From: Oceanobacter mangrovi
GTDB lineage: Bacteria > Pseudomonadota > Gammaproteobacteria > Pseudomonadales > Oceanobacteraceae
Direction: 5' to 3'
NCBI RefSeq assembly: GCF_019740315.1
Contig: NZ_JAHXZR010000006.1
Coordinates: 212,422 to 276,421 of the forward strand
DNA: 64,000 nucleotides
Shown: positions 17,981-26,464 of the stretch, piece by piece
How the letters are laid out: each line of letters opens with the position of its first letter
Position numbering within the stretch: position 1 is the stretch's first letter
Program-made: the position numbers and the translations under genes
Notes under the pieces: generated by a model
The model's database searches: none
What the model saw: only the letters and a program-made list of their open reading frames with translations
Told to the model about the DNA's origin: nothing

Positions 17981-18982
17981 ATGCACAACAGTCAACTTGC
18001 CGAGGTGCTGACCAACAGTCACAGCCGCAACCAGGCCCGCTTGTGGATGGAAAAAATCTGTGGCCCTCACGAGCTCGACACCCGCATTGGCAGCGATGAG
18101 CTGGATTTTCATTACCATGCCCAACGGCTGCCCGGGCTGTCATTGATGTTTGGCGATATTTCCTACGGCACCGCCGTCAGTATCGGCGTCGATGGCAGAA
18201 ATGGCTTGCAGGCCTACAGCATCAGCTTGCCAACCTGTGGCGAACAGTCGCTGGTAACTCCCGGCTGTCGTACCTGCTCAGACCAGCAGCAGGGGTTGAT
18301 TCTGTCGCCCGATACTTTTCAGCAGCTGGATATGGAAGAGCAGTGCGAAAAACAGCAGCTGGTGATTCCCGCTTCCGCCTTGCGGGCGGTGGCCGAGTCA
18401 CTGTTACATACACCGCTGCAGCAACCGCTGAGATTTGATCCCGCGATGGACATGCGCAACCCGGCCATTCAGGCCTGGTGGCAAATGGTGCAACAGCTGA
18501 TGGGACAAGGTTCGAGCATCCAGGCGCTCTACAGTCACAGCCTGCTGACCCGCGATCTCGAAACCGCCCTGATCAAGGGCTTGTTGCTGGCCCAACCCAA
18601 CAGCATCAGCAACCAGCTGCAGCAAACCAGCAGCCAACCGCATTTACCGGCCTATCTGGAACGCGCCTGCCGGTTTATCCAGCGTCATATGCAAGATGAT
18701 ATTGGCATCGAGGCCATTGTTGCCTGCACAGGCGTTAGCCGCTTTACGTTGTTTTCGGCCTTTCGCGACTATCTGCACACCACACCCATGGCCTGGCAGC
18801 GTAATCTGCGACTGGACAGCGTACGCGAGTGCTTGTTGAAAGGAGCCGCTGGCCAAAGTGTCTCGGCAGTAGCGCTGGATTGTGGGTTTTCCCATCTCGG
18901 CCGTTTTGCCAGCCAGTATCGTGAACGCTTTGGCGAACGACCGTCCGATACCCTCGCACGTAGCAAGCTGGCGGCCGATTAA
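17981..18982 (+). CDS. AraC-family regulator of the indole/anthranilate block
   Basis: This 333-residue protein has an N-terminal cupin-like sensing region and a C-terminal double HTH from about 220 (FIQRHMQDDIGIEAIVACTG...SRFTLFSAF...VSAVALDCGFSHLGRFASQY), the XylS/BenR/AntR type. It probably senses a pathway compound and binds the tandem GGATA boxes. ATG 17981 is chosen because GGAGG stands just before it. It is downstream of and in the same direction as the iif genes, and may be co-transcribed to give positive feedback. Which of the two AraC proteins acts on which promoter is unknown. Confidence 0.88.
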   Translation: MHNSQLAEVLTNSHSRNQARLWMEKICGPHELDTRIGSDELDFHYHAQRLPGLSLMFGDISYGTAVSIGVDGRNGLQAYSISLPTCGEQSLVTPGCRTCSDQQQGLILSPDTFQQLDMEEQCEKQQLVIPASALRAVAESLLHTPLQQPLRFDPAMDMRNPAIQAWWQMVQQLMGQGSSIQALYSHSLLTRDLETALIKGLLLAQPNSISNQLQQTSSQPHLPAYLERACRFIQRHMQDDIGIEAIVACTGVSRFTLFSAFRDYLHTTPMAWQRNLRLDSVRECLLKGAAGQSVSAVALDCGFSHLGRFASQYRERFGERPSDTLARSKLAAD

Positions 18983-19009
18983 CCGCCAGCCTGGCCTCTA
19001 TATCAGGCG

Positions 19010-20029
19010 TTAGCGTCGAAAACGCAGGGTTTCTGACGGCAGCTCATCAAAACGCTGGCGGTAATCCTTGGAGAAACGCCCCAGATGACTGAAACCCCAC
19101 TGGAAAGCCACATCGGTAATCGACACCGTCCCATCGGCATGCTTGAGCACCTGATTCACCCGATCCAGCCGCAGATCCCGTAGCAATGCCATCGGCGTGG
19201 TATCCCGGTACTTGCGGAAACCGGCCTGCAACGAACGCACGCTGACACCCACCTGTTCCGCCAGCGATTCCACCGACAGCGGCTGATCCAGATTAGCGCG
19301 GATATATTCTTCCGTTTGCTTAACGAAATACGGCGTCACCTTGATCATGCCCGGATTAGCCAGCTGTTCAGACAGGTTGCTGTCAATGCCGTACAACAGC
19401 GCGTTCAGCAAGGTCGACTCGAACTGTTTCATGACTAATGGCTGATGAATCGGATGGCGACTTTCCAATAGTCCTCCCACCAGCATCATCAGCAACTGCA
19501 TCACGTAGGCACCGCCCGGGCTGTCGAAATCGAGTTCCGGCTCAAACGATGGCGTCTGCTGACTCCATTGATCCAGATGCTGACGGCAATGATGCTCAAA
19601 ATCGGCTTTTTCAATGCGGATCACCAGCTGGGGCGAACCACCCTGCCACAACATCGACAGCGGCTGATCCGGCGACACCAGTGAAGCCACTTCCGGAGAG
19701 GAAATAAAGCGTTGGCTACCGCAGCTGATTTCGGCGTACCCCTTCATCGGCACCTGAATCAGATAAAACTGCTCCAGCCGGTCCGGCATGATTTGCACAC
19801 CGTGGTTGTACTCCAGCCGGTGCAAGGTCAGTTTACCCAGCGACATCTTGTGCATCGTCGCACCCACCACGCTGGAGCCACAACGGGAGCGTAATTCGTG
19901 GGGTTTGAACACTTTACCAACTTCGTCGCACACCGCCCCGGTGTCATTCAACAGGAATAACTGGTTGCGGTTTGAGAACAGGGACGTTTTTTCAATCGAT
20001 CCAGTGTTACCAACGTGTGTCTGAAACAT
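19010..20029 (-). CDS. second AraC-family regulator (AntR-like)
   Basis: This 339-residue protein has an AraC_binding_2-type sensing domain (HELRSRCGSSVVGATMHKMSLGKL is split across residues 45-75) and a C-terminal double HTH (LDQPLSVESLAEQVGVSVRSLQAGFRKYRDTTP... ITDVAFQWGFSHLGRFSKDY). It is convergent with the other AraC gene and divergent from the RAM-domain gene. The start ATG 20027-20029 follows AGAGGCGAGC. The overall resemblance is to AntR and CbdS-type activators of dioxygenase operons. The intergenic region to its right holds the clearest tandem boxes in the window. Confidence 0.87.
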   Translation of the reverse strand: MFQTHVGNTGSIEKTSLFSNRNQLFLLNDTGAVCDEVGKVFKPHELRSRCGSSVVGATMHKMSLGKLTLHRLEYNHGVQIMPDRLEQFYLIQVPMKGYAEISCGSQRFISSPEVASLVSPDQPLSMLWQGGSPQLVIRIEKADFEHHCRQHLDQWSQQTPSFEPELDFDSPGGAYVMQLLMMLVGGLLESRHPIHQPLVMKQFESTLLNALLYGIDSNLSEQLANPGMIKVTPYFVKQTEEYIRANLDQPLSVESLAEQVGVSVRSLQAGFRKYRDTTPMALLRDLRLDRVNQVLKHADGTVSITDVAFQWGFSHLGRFSKDYRQRFDELPSETLRFRR

Positions 20030-20083
20030 GCTCGCCTCTGGGTACTTGTGTATCATACTGGTGCAGCGGCCCTCGACGGATAT

Positions 20084-20145
20084 TGCGTTATCCGGATACT
20101 CGCTGCGCCAGGTGGATAAATAGCTCACCGACAGGCAGGTAAGAT
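20084..20145 (+). promoter_or_regulatory. tandem TGCG-N6-GGATA boxes upstream of the RAM-domain gene
   Basis: Two exact matches to TGCG-N6-GGATA lie at 20084-20098 (TGCGTTATCCGGATA) and 20104-20118 (TGCGCCAGGTGGATA), with a period of 20 bp. TAAGAT at 20140-20145 starts 22 bp after the proximal box, the spacing expected for a XylS-type activated promoter. The region is shared with the divergent AraC gene at 19010-20029, so it may also set that gene's level. Confidence 0.7.
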
Positions 20146-20223
20146 GCCTGAACTGACGGGATTTTATTGATCCAAAGCAAATACCAGGCCACTCAATTCG
20201 ACAAACCAGACGCAGGAATCACC

Positions 20224-20502
20224 ATGACCACAGCCATTATTCTGATCAAATGCGCCAGCATGAAACTTGAAGGCATCAACCAGTTTTTGCTGGAGCAGCC
20301 GGGTGTTCGACAAGTGTATTCCGTAGCGGGTAACTTCGATTTGGTGGCGATTGTTGAAGCCAGCAGCAATGAGCTGGTCGCCCAGCTGGTGACCCAGAAG
20401 ATTCATCGTCTTGATGGTGTGCAGGATACCGACACCATGTTTGCTTTCGCTTCCTGCTCAAGCAAGGATATGGAAGCCATGTTTGACGTGGGCAATGAGT
20501 AA
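20224..20502 (+). CDS. stand-alone Lrp/AsnC ligand-binding (RAM) domain
   Basis: These 92 residues consist only of the RAM domain (TTAIILIKCASMKLEGINQF...PGVRQVYSVAGNFDLVAIVEASS...LDGVQDTDTMFAF), the amino-acid-binding and oligomerisation part of Lrp-family regulators. There is no HTH. Such proteins may bind small amino-acid-like effectors or pair with full-length Lrp proteins. Since anthranilate and tryptophan products are amino acids, a sensor or buffering role in this block is possible but unproven. ATG 20224 has AGGA upstream. The gene lies behind tandem AraC boxes. Confidence 0.85.
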   Translation: MTTAIILIKCASMKLEGINQFLLEQPGVRQVYSVAGNFDLVAIVEASSNELVAQLVTQKIHRLDGVQDTDTMFAFASCSSKDMEAMFDVGNE

Positions 20503-20582
20503 CAGATAACAATCATTGCAGATGTAATCGCCCCAGGCCTATTACATCTGCAACCCGTTAGAGTTTTCAGGGTTTCAGGGCG

Positions 20583-21977
20583 CTATTCATAGACGTCCTC
20601 ACCAACAACCAACCGGTGCCCATTGGTATCCACATTCGCCAGATTACCGCTGAAAGTACTGATGTAGCTGTCGGCGCTGAGCGTCCAGCGGCTCGACGGA
20701 TCAAGAACAACACTGACGTTGCCGGCCGCGCCTGTCGGATTAATACTGCCTACCAGTTCTGACGCCTGTTTCATGGTCAGTACCAGCGACGAAATATCAT
20801 CCACCAGAATTTGTCCTGCAGCCTGCTGGGCAATCAGGTCGGTTTCGCAGATACCACCATTGCTGCCTGGGCGTCCCCAGCCACGTTTTTCGCTATTCCC
20901 GGCGACCCGCAAAAACACATTCGTGGCGGGATGCAACGCCACATTTTGCAGCTGGATATGGGCATGGGTGTTGGTGACATAAAACAGGTCACCGCTGTGG
21001 CCAGTGAGGCTACCACCCTCCATCATAAATTCGCTTTCGCCCGATTCGGCATCACCCGACATACTCTGATACAACATGACGTTCTGGATGTTATCGGCGT
21101 CATCCCGCTGCATGAAGCCACTGACTTCGCTGTTGCTGATGTGAACCCGGTTGCGGCCTTCAATAACGACAGCTTCTGAGCCGGTCGACTCCAACACCGC
21201 ATTGGCAACGGCAATATCCGCAGTGCTGTAGACCGCCGGAGAGCCCAGACCATGAGAAACATAACGCCCGCCATTCACTATCAGGGTGCCGCTACCACGG
21301 TCTGAACGAAGTGCTGCCGCAGATTGGCCAGTCGTTTCAATGTCGCCGTTGGCGACTTCCATCCAGCCCCCACCGGCAACCATGACACCACCCGAATTGC
21401 CCTTGAGGGTTCGAATCCGTATGTTATTCAGGTGTACCCGGGTACCTTCACCATAGGAAAAGACGCCATTACCACCGTTGGCATTGGTGTTGATTTGGCT
21501 ATTGGTAATCGTCAGGTCGGCGCCATCCAATGCCAACACCCCGGCATTGGCGCCGTAGAAGTTACTGGCATCGCCTTGTGGGGCTTCGCCAGCGGTTTTT
21601 TCAACCCGAATCAGGTTGGCAACCACATGAGCGCCATCTTCTACCCGGATCACGTTTTCACTATCTCCATCCGCAACAAACTGCTGATTGGACACGTCGT
21701 TGGTCAGCTTGTTGGCGTAGCTGCCATGATCAATCGGTTGCATTCCAGGACCGCCTCCTGGCATTCCGCCCGGTGGTGGACCAGGCGGACGACTTCCAAA
21801 ACCACCTGGAGGCGGGCCTGGCGGCATGCCTGTCGGTGGAGCCATAGCGTCATTTTGACTGGCCAGCGGCTGTCCATCTCTGGTGGTTGCAGAACTACAG
21901 CCACTGAGCAGCAATTGAGAAGATACAGCCACGACGATAGCTGCAATCAGGCGACGTTCCATCGCACGCTGTTTCAT
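20583..21977 (-). CDS. lipoprotein with Pro/Gly linker and beta-helix domain
   Basis: The signal peptide ends in a lipobox (LLLSGCSS), so the protein is lipid-anchored. Residues about 45-80 are a low-complexity linker of PPG and GGMP repeats. The rest (about 90-464) is a run of short strands with alternating hydrophobics and N/G/T turns (LALDGADLTITNSQINTNA, VAGGGWMEVANGDIETTGQ, IEGRNRVHISNSEVSG), the pattern of right-handed parallel beta-helix proteins. Cell-surface display or a carbohydrate-related role is plausible, but no catalytic residues stand out. ATG 21975-21977 has AAGGA upstream. It is monocistronic. Confidence 0.75.
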   Translation of the reverse strand: MKQRAMERRLIAAIVVAVSSQLLLSGCSSATTRDGQPLASQNDAMAPPTGMPPGPPPGGFGSRPPGPPPGGMPGGGPGMQPIDHGSYANKLTNDVSNQQFVADGDSENVIRVEDGAHVVANLIRVEKTAGEAPQGDASNFYGANAGVLALDGADLTITNSQINTNANGGNGVFSYGEGTRVHLNNIRIRTLKGNSGGVMVAGGGWMEVANGDIETTGQSAAALRSDRGSGTLIVNGGRYVSHGLGSPAVYSTADIAVANAVLESTGSEAVVIEGRNRVHISNSEVSGFMQRDDADNIQNVMLYQSMSGDAESGESEFMMEGGSLTGHSGDLFYVTNTHAHIQLQNVALHPATNVFLRVAGNSEKRGWGRPGSNGGICETDLIAQQAAGQILVDDISSLVLTMKQASELVGSINPTGAAGNVSVVLDPSSRWTLSADSYISTFSGNLANVDTNGHRLVVGEDVYE

Positions 21978-22137
21978 ATCGAATCCTTGGGCAGGCTTTG
22001 AGAAAGGCATTGGATATCACCCTGAGAATAACAACCAGACAATCTCGGGTTAGTCGTAGGACTATAAAGTGGTTCCCCGTCAATTGCTGACAGGGAGTGT
22101 CAGAGGCCTGTATATCTGCAAGAGAAGTTAAAGAGAC

Positions 22138-23001
22138 TCAAATCGACCGCTGCAGGTCTTTACCCCACTGCTCGGTCTGGCTGTCGAGCTTGTCCAGCGT
22201 GCGTTGCCACTGTTGACCCAGCTTGCGCAGTGTCTCTGTTTGCAGCTCATCCAGCCGCAGCCGAATACGTTCAAGCGTCATGCGGCTGCGAGTAACGGCT
22301 GATAGATTGTTGTCATCCAGCTGGTCACGGCTTTGTTGCAATTCTTCCACTGAGGCTTCCAGCAATTGCCGGTCAGTACTGTTGTCTGGCTGTTGTTTGA
22401 GCGCTTCATCAAGTGATTTTTCCAGCTCACGAATCTGCTGTTCAAGCTGGTCGCTGTAGTCTTCGATCATTTCATCGGCTTGCGCGCGGGCGTCGCGAGA
22501 AATATCTTCCAGCTCGCTCGACAACTGTTCCATTTGGGCAGTCCAGTCACTGGAACTTTGGTTAAACTGATCGCTGAGGCTGTTACCCAATTTGCTGAGT
22601 CGATCAAGCAGGCCGTTCAACAGCGAGCGTTGCTCCAGCGACTGCCGGGTGGCATCAAAGTCCACCAGCCATCGGTCCTGCTGTCGCACCAGGTAAGTGG
22701 TGAGGTCACGGCCCTGCTTGTTGTTGTCGAGTCCGGTAATCCGAGTGGTGATACTGGCCTGATCGCCGTCCACTACGATTTTGCCCAATGTGACGATGGC
22801 ACGGTTCCAGTCCTGATCGCGGAATTTGGCGGCCGCCGGATTCTCCAGCGTCGACAGGCTGGCAATGTCGTTCTGGTCATGGTCACGCACCGCAAGCCAG
22901 AAAGCACTGGTCACTTCTTCAGGTGTTTCAGGCCCCATGCATGCGGCCAAAAGCACCGAACAGAGTACGGTGGCAAACAGCCGGTACAGTGGAAATTTCA
23001 T
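22138..23001 (-). CDS. coiled-coil lipoprotein with DUF4878-like N-domain
   Basis: This 287-residue protein has a lipobox (SVLLAACMG). Residues 20-115 look like a small NTF2-like fold (TPEEVTSAFWLAVRDHDQND...VVDGDQASITTRI...YLVRQQDRWLVDF), as in DUF4878 lipoproteins. From about 125 to the end it is heptad-rich and charged (LSSELEDISRDARAQADEMI, LEQQIRELEKSLDEALKQ), a long coiled coil. It is probably periplasmic and anchored to a membrane. The role is unknown. ATG 22999-23001 follows CAGGAGCCCGTG. Confidence 0.75.
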   Translation of the reverse strand: MKFPLYRLFATVLCSVLLAACMGPETPEEVTSAFWLAVRDHDQNDIASLSTLENPAAAKFRDQDWNRAIVTLGKIVVDGDQASITTRITGLDNNKQGRDLTTYLVRQQDRWLVDFDATRQSLEQRSLLNGLLDRLSKLGNSLSDQFNQSSSDWTAQMEQLSSELEDISRDARAQADEMIEDYSDQLEQQIRELEKSLDEALKQQPDNSTDRQLLEASVEELQQSRDQLDDNNLSAVTRSRMTLERIRLRLDELQTETLRKLGQQWQRTLDKLDSQTEQWGKDLQRSI

Positions 23002-23198
23002 CACGGGCTCCTGAATAATCCTTGGCTGGCGCATATTGTAGCGTCTGAAATGATTGGATGGCGAACCAGGATCAGTGTTCCGTGAAGCAGTTGTAATTTG
23101 GCCGGTCGTTGGGATTTGGCAGATATGAAAAACAGCGGGACTGAAACAGTGTGATATGGGCGGCACTGGGGATGCGCCGCCCACAGGTTCAAGCCTGA

Positions 23199-23417
23199 TC
23201 AGGCACGCAGCAGCGCTTTGATCATTCGCTCGGACAGCTGGTCTTCAGTGAACTGTGGTTCATTGGGTGGATACAGGGAGTCTTCCACCAGTTCAAAACC
23301 ATTGTCGCGAGCCAGGGCAAACAGCTCTTTCATTTTAACGCAGGCTTTCAGTTGTTCAGCCAGCTCGGCGTCGGAGCGAGCCTTGTCAGAAAATGCCTTG
23401 ATCACTGCTACTGACAT
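23199..23417 (-). CDS. Nif11-like small protein
   Basis: This 72-residue protein fits the Nif11 family: MSVAVIKAFSDKARSDAELAEQLKAC, then MKELFALARDNGFELVEDSL. The family includes leader regions of ribosomally made peptides, but also stand-alone proteins of unknown role. Here there is no GG or GA cleavage motif followed by a Cys/Ser/Thr-rich core, and no modification enzyme is next to it. The C-terminal part (PNEPQFTEDQLSERMIKALL) is short and acidic. A good ribosome site (AAAAAGGAATCCAACA) precedes ATG. Confidence 0.8.
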   Translation of the reverse strand: MSVAVIKAFSDKARSDAELAEQLKACVKMKELFALARDNGFELVEDSLYPPNEPQFTEDQLSERMIKALLRA

Positions 23418-23643
23418 TGTTGGATTCCTTTTTCAGCTAATCGAGTGTTAGGTCTGCTGTTTTTTGCAAAAAGCAATCCAGCTCCAGAGTCAGTGAATCA
23501 GCCTCCAATTCAAGAGCTTTTCCTTATTTTTCATACACTTGAAGGAATTCAAGCATCCAAAGCAATAAATACGATTACAGACACATTGGCGACTTTGCAA
23601 CAAGCCATTGTCTGATCATCAACAACCACCCGGCCAAATGTCG

Positions 23644-24981
23644 TCAGCCCATCAACCACTGATACACATACAGAGTGATGCAACACAGCGGAATCATCAA
23701 AGCGGCGTAATATCGGTTGGCCCAGGCCATTTTGCGGGCACTCATACCATAACGCGCCTGTAAACTCAGCTGCACACCAGACAACGGCGACAAGCCGACA
23801 CCCACTGACCAGCCCATCAGCAAGGTAATACCAAACAGGTTGGGGTCCGTCACACTGGGGCCGATGAGACTTCCCGCCAACGCCACACTGGTCACCGGAT
23901 GCATACCGGCAATGGCCACTCCAATCAGCACCAGCAAGGTCAGGCAGGCTTCAAAAGCACCGAACTGCGCCGGTGCCAATGAGATATTCAACGAATTCAG
24001 CGTCGCCGCCACTCCCGCCGCCAGCACCGCCGCACCAAGAAACAGGGCAACTTCGCTACACAGCCCTGGCAGCCCGGTTTTTACATGGCGTCCCATATCA
24101 ATCAACCCCTGCCCCCTGCGGGTCAGCAGCGACCAGCACAGTGTGAACAGCAAGGCGATCAGGGTCACCAGTGTCAGTACGGTGGTATCAGGCCAGATCA
24201 GATGGCTGACAATCACCAGCAGCGCCAGTACCAGCGGCATCCATAATGATGACCACTGCAAAGGGTAGCCCATGGCATCAGCGGCGGCCGGGTTTCGCTG
24301 AATTTCCCAAGCAGAAAAAACCAGCGCCACCAACGCCAGTGGCAAGCCAAACATCACCAGCACACCCAACTGGGCACCAGGTGAGTTCAATAACGTCATC
24401 CCCATCGCCGCAAAAAACGGCGACCAGATAGCACAGGTCGAAAATGCCCGCAGCAGCACCATACTCTGGGCTGGCAACAATGGCTGGTTATTACGCGCAT
24501 GAGCCAGCCGGTCGCCGACAATCAGTACAGCGGAGATATTCAATACAGAAGCAAACAGGTGGGTGCCAAAGAGGGTTTTCTGCAGCACTCGGGCACCGGT
24601 TGGCAAATGTTCTTCCGGAGCAATGCCAGCCAATGCCACCAGCCGCAAAAAACTCACCCCGATCAGCATCGCCAGCAGCGACTGGTTACCTTCCAGCGCT
24701 TTGAGGAAATAGCGCATGTCAGTGCCATTAAGGCCACCAAAGATCAGCCCGGCAACGCCAACCACCAGCAGGATTCCAATCTGTTTTTGCTGTGCCCGTT
24801 TGATTCGCGGTGCCAATAAAATAGCCGCCAGCCACAAAGGAGTACCGACCAGCCAGGCAGGTACAGCAGCACCCAGCAGACTGTTCAGCAAAACCATCAG
24901 TAGTGTCAGAAGCAACAACAGACCGGCGCTGGTTGCCAACAGACCCGAGCCTGACAACCAGCGTGTAAGTAGAAAAGACAA
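23644..24981 (-). CDS. polytopic inner-membrane permease of unknown substrate
   Basis: This 445-residue, strongly hydrophobic protein has about 11-12 predicted membrane segments. Two similar halves are suggested by glycine/proline-rich loops ending in SxxxG (residues about 155-215 and 360-410: IAGMHPVTSVALAGSLIGPS, GWSVGVGLSPLSGVQL). This resembles the ion-transporter superfamily with re-entrant loops (DctM, ArsB, CitT types), but I cannot name the family or substrate. The hairpin at 25000-25020 lies between it and the Fe-ADH gene upstream. Confidence 0.6.
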   Translation of the reverse strand: MSFLLTRWLSGSGLLATSAGLLLLLTLLMVLLNSLLGAAVPAWLVGTPLWLAAILLAPRIKRAQQKQIGILLVVGVAGLIFGGLNGTDMRYFLKALEGNQSLLAMLIGVSFLRLVALAGIAPEEHLPTGARVLQKTLFGTHLFASVLNISAVLIVGDRLAHARNNQPLLPAQSMVLLRAFSTCAIWSPFFAAMGMTLLNSPGAQLGVLVMFGLPLALVALVFSAWEIQRNPAAADAMGYPLQWSSLWMPLVLALLVIVSHLIWPDTTVLTLVTLIALLFTLCWSLLTRRGQGLIDMGRHVKTGLPGLCSEVALFLGAAVLAAGVAATLNSLNISLAPAQFGAFEACLTLLVLIGVAIAGMHPVTSVALAGSLIGPSVTDPNLFGITLLMGWSVGVGLSPLSGVQLSLQARYGMSARKMAWANRYYAALMIPLCCITLYVYQWLMG

Positions 24982-24999
24982 GCGTTTGACTCCGCAACA

Positions 25000-25020
25000 G
25001 CCTGCATGACAGATGCAGGC
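25000..25020 (-). terminator. hairpin between Fe-ADH and permease genes
   Basis: GCCTGCAT-GACAG-ATGCAGGC is an 8-bp perfect stem with no clear T run. It could be an Fe-ADH transcript end or lie in the permease leader. Confidence 0.45.
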
Positions 25021-25157
25021 CAGATAAAACCGTCATCATGCCATCAAGGCTGGTCACAGAGCAGAGTCCTGCCAGCAATATTGTGTTTTATTGCCGTTTA
25101 CAGAGTCAGGCCATATCGGGGTTTTCCAGACCCGTTTTATACCGGCCTGATTTTACA

Positions 25158-26309
25158 CTACATGGCCTGGCGGAATATTTCGCAGACTTCCTCAAAGGTC
25201 GGTTGTACCGGATTGGTAACGCCACAGGCGTCCTTCATGGCATTGGTCGCCAGTGTAGGAATGTCCTCGACTTTGGCACCCAGCGCGGCAGTGCCGGTCG
25301 GTATATTGATGTCGGTCGACAAGGCCCGAATCGCTGTAATACAGGCGTCGGCAGCCTCAGTCATTGCCAGTCCCTGCACATTACAGCCCATCGCCACAGC
25401 GACATCAGCCAAGCGTTCGGCTGCAACCCGCGCGTTAAAGGCCTGCACATGAGGCAGCAGAATGGCATTACAAACGCCATGTGGCAGATCGTAGAAACCA
25501 CCCAGCTGGTGTGCCATGGCATGCACATAACCCAACGAGGCATTGTTGAAGGCCATACCAGCAAGGAACTGGGCGTAAGCCATTTGTTCGCGAGCTTCAG
25601 CGTGCTGACCATCCGCAACGGCGGTACGCAGGTATTGGCTGATCAGCCGAATCGCTTGCAAAGCACAGGCATCAGTGATCGGCGTAGCTGCGGTTGATAC
25701 ATAGGCTTCAATAGCATGCGTCAGCGCATCCATGCCAGTCGCAGCAGTCAAAGACGCTGGCATACCCAGCATCAGGTCCGGGTCGTTAACGGACAGTACC
25801 GGTGTGGTGTGCTTGTCGACGATGGCCATTTTTACGTGGCGGCTGTCATCGGTAATGATGCAGAAACGGGTCATTTCACTGGCAGTACCCGCCGTAGTAT
25901 TGATGGCAACCAGCGGCAATTGCGGTTTGGCTGATTGATCGACACCTTCGTAATCAGTAATCGAACCCCCGTTAGCTGCGACCAGTGCAATCGCCTTGGC
26001 GCAGTCATGGGGCGAACCACCGCCCAGCGAAATAACAAAATCACAGTCGTTGGCTTGCAGCACTGCCAAACCGGCTTCGACGTTGGCGACATTCGGATTG
26101 GGTTTAACCTCATCAAAGATGACGGAGGTAACCCCCTGAGCGGACAACAGCTCAGCAACCTGGCCCGGCAAACCAATGCTGACCAACGGTTTATCGGTGA
26201 CGATCAGAGCTTTTTTCCAGCCGTATGAACGAATTGCGGTGGCCGCCTCGCTGAGACAACCACTGCCCATCATGTTGACACTGGGAATAAAAAAAGTGGT
26301 AGCGGACAT
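25158..26309 (-). CDS. iron-containing alcohol dehydrogenase
   Basis: This 383-residue group III NAD-dependent alcohol dehydrogenase is of the Zymomonas AdhB/YiaY type and interconverts short-chain alcohols and aldehydes. NAD binding is shown by [15 protein letters not shown]. Iron ligands lie in [13 protein letters not shown] (D and H), [17 protein letters not shown] (two H). It is full length, and the N-terminus [18 protein letters not shown] is typical. It could oxidise ethanol or reduce aldehydes such as acetaldehyde from ethanolamine, whose lyase is encoded 22 kb away, but no direct link is visible. Confidence 0.92.
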   Translation of the reverse strand: MSATTFFIPSVNMMGSGCLSEAATAIRSYGWKKALIVTDKPLVSIGLPGQVAELLSAQGVTSVIFDEVKPNPNVANVEAGLAVLQANDCDFVISLGGGSPHDCAKAIALVAANGGSITDYEGVDQSAKPQLPLVAINTTAGTASEMTRFCIITDDSRHVKMAIVDKHTTPVLSVNDPDLMLGMPASLTAATGMDALTHAIEAYVSTAATPITDACALQAIRLISQYLRTAVADGQHAEAREQMAYAQFLAGMAFNNASLGYVHAMAHQLGGFYDLPHGVCNAILLPHVQAFNARVAAERLADVAVAMGCNVQGLAMTEAADACITAIRALSTDINIPTGTAALGAKVEDIPTLATNAMKDACGVTNPVQPTFEEVCEIFRQAM

Positions 26310-26464
26310 AAGGCCTGACTCCCTTGTATTGGAAACGAGGGAACAGGCTATACCGACCGGTTGATGATCATCTTGACAGGGAGCAACTTCGAATGGGCGG
26401 TAGTGTAAAAATAGTACCAGCGAATATTCCCCTGACGCCTGACCAGCCAGTCAGCAGTACAGCC

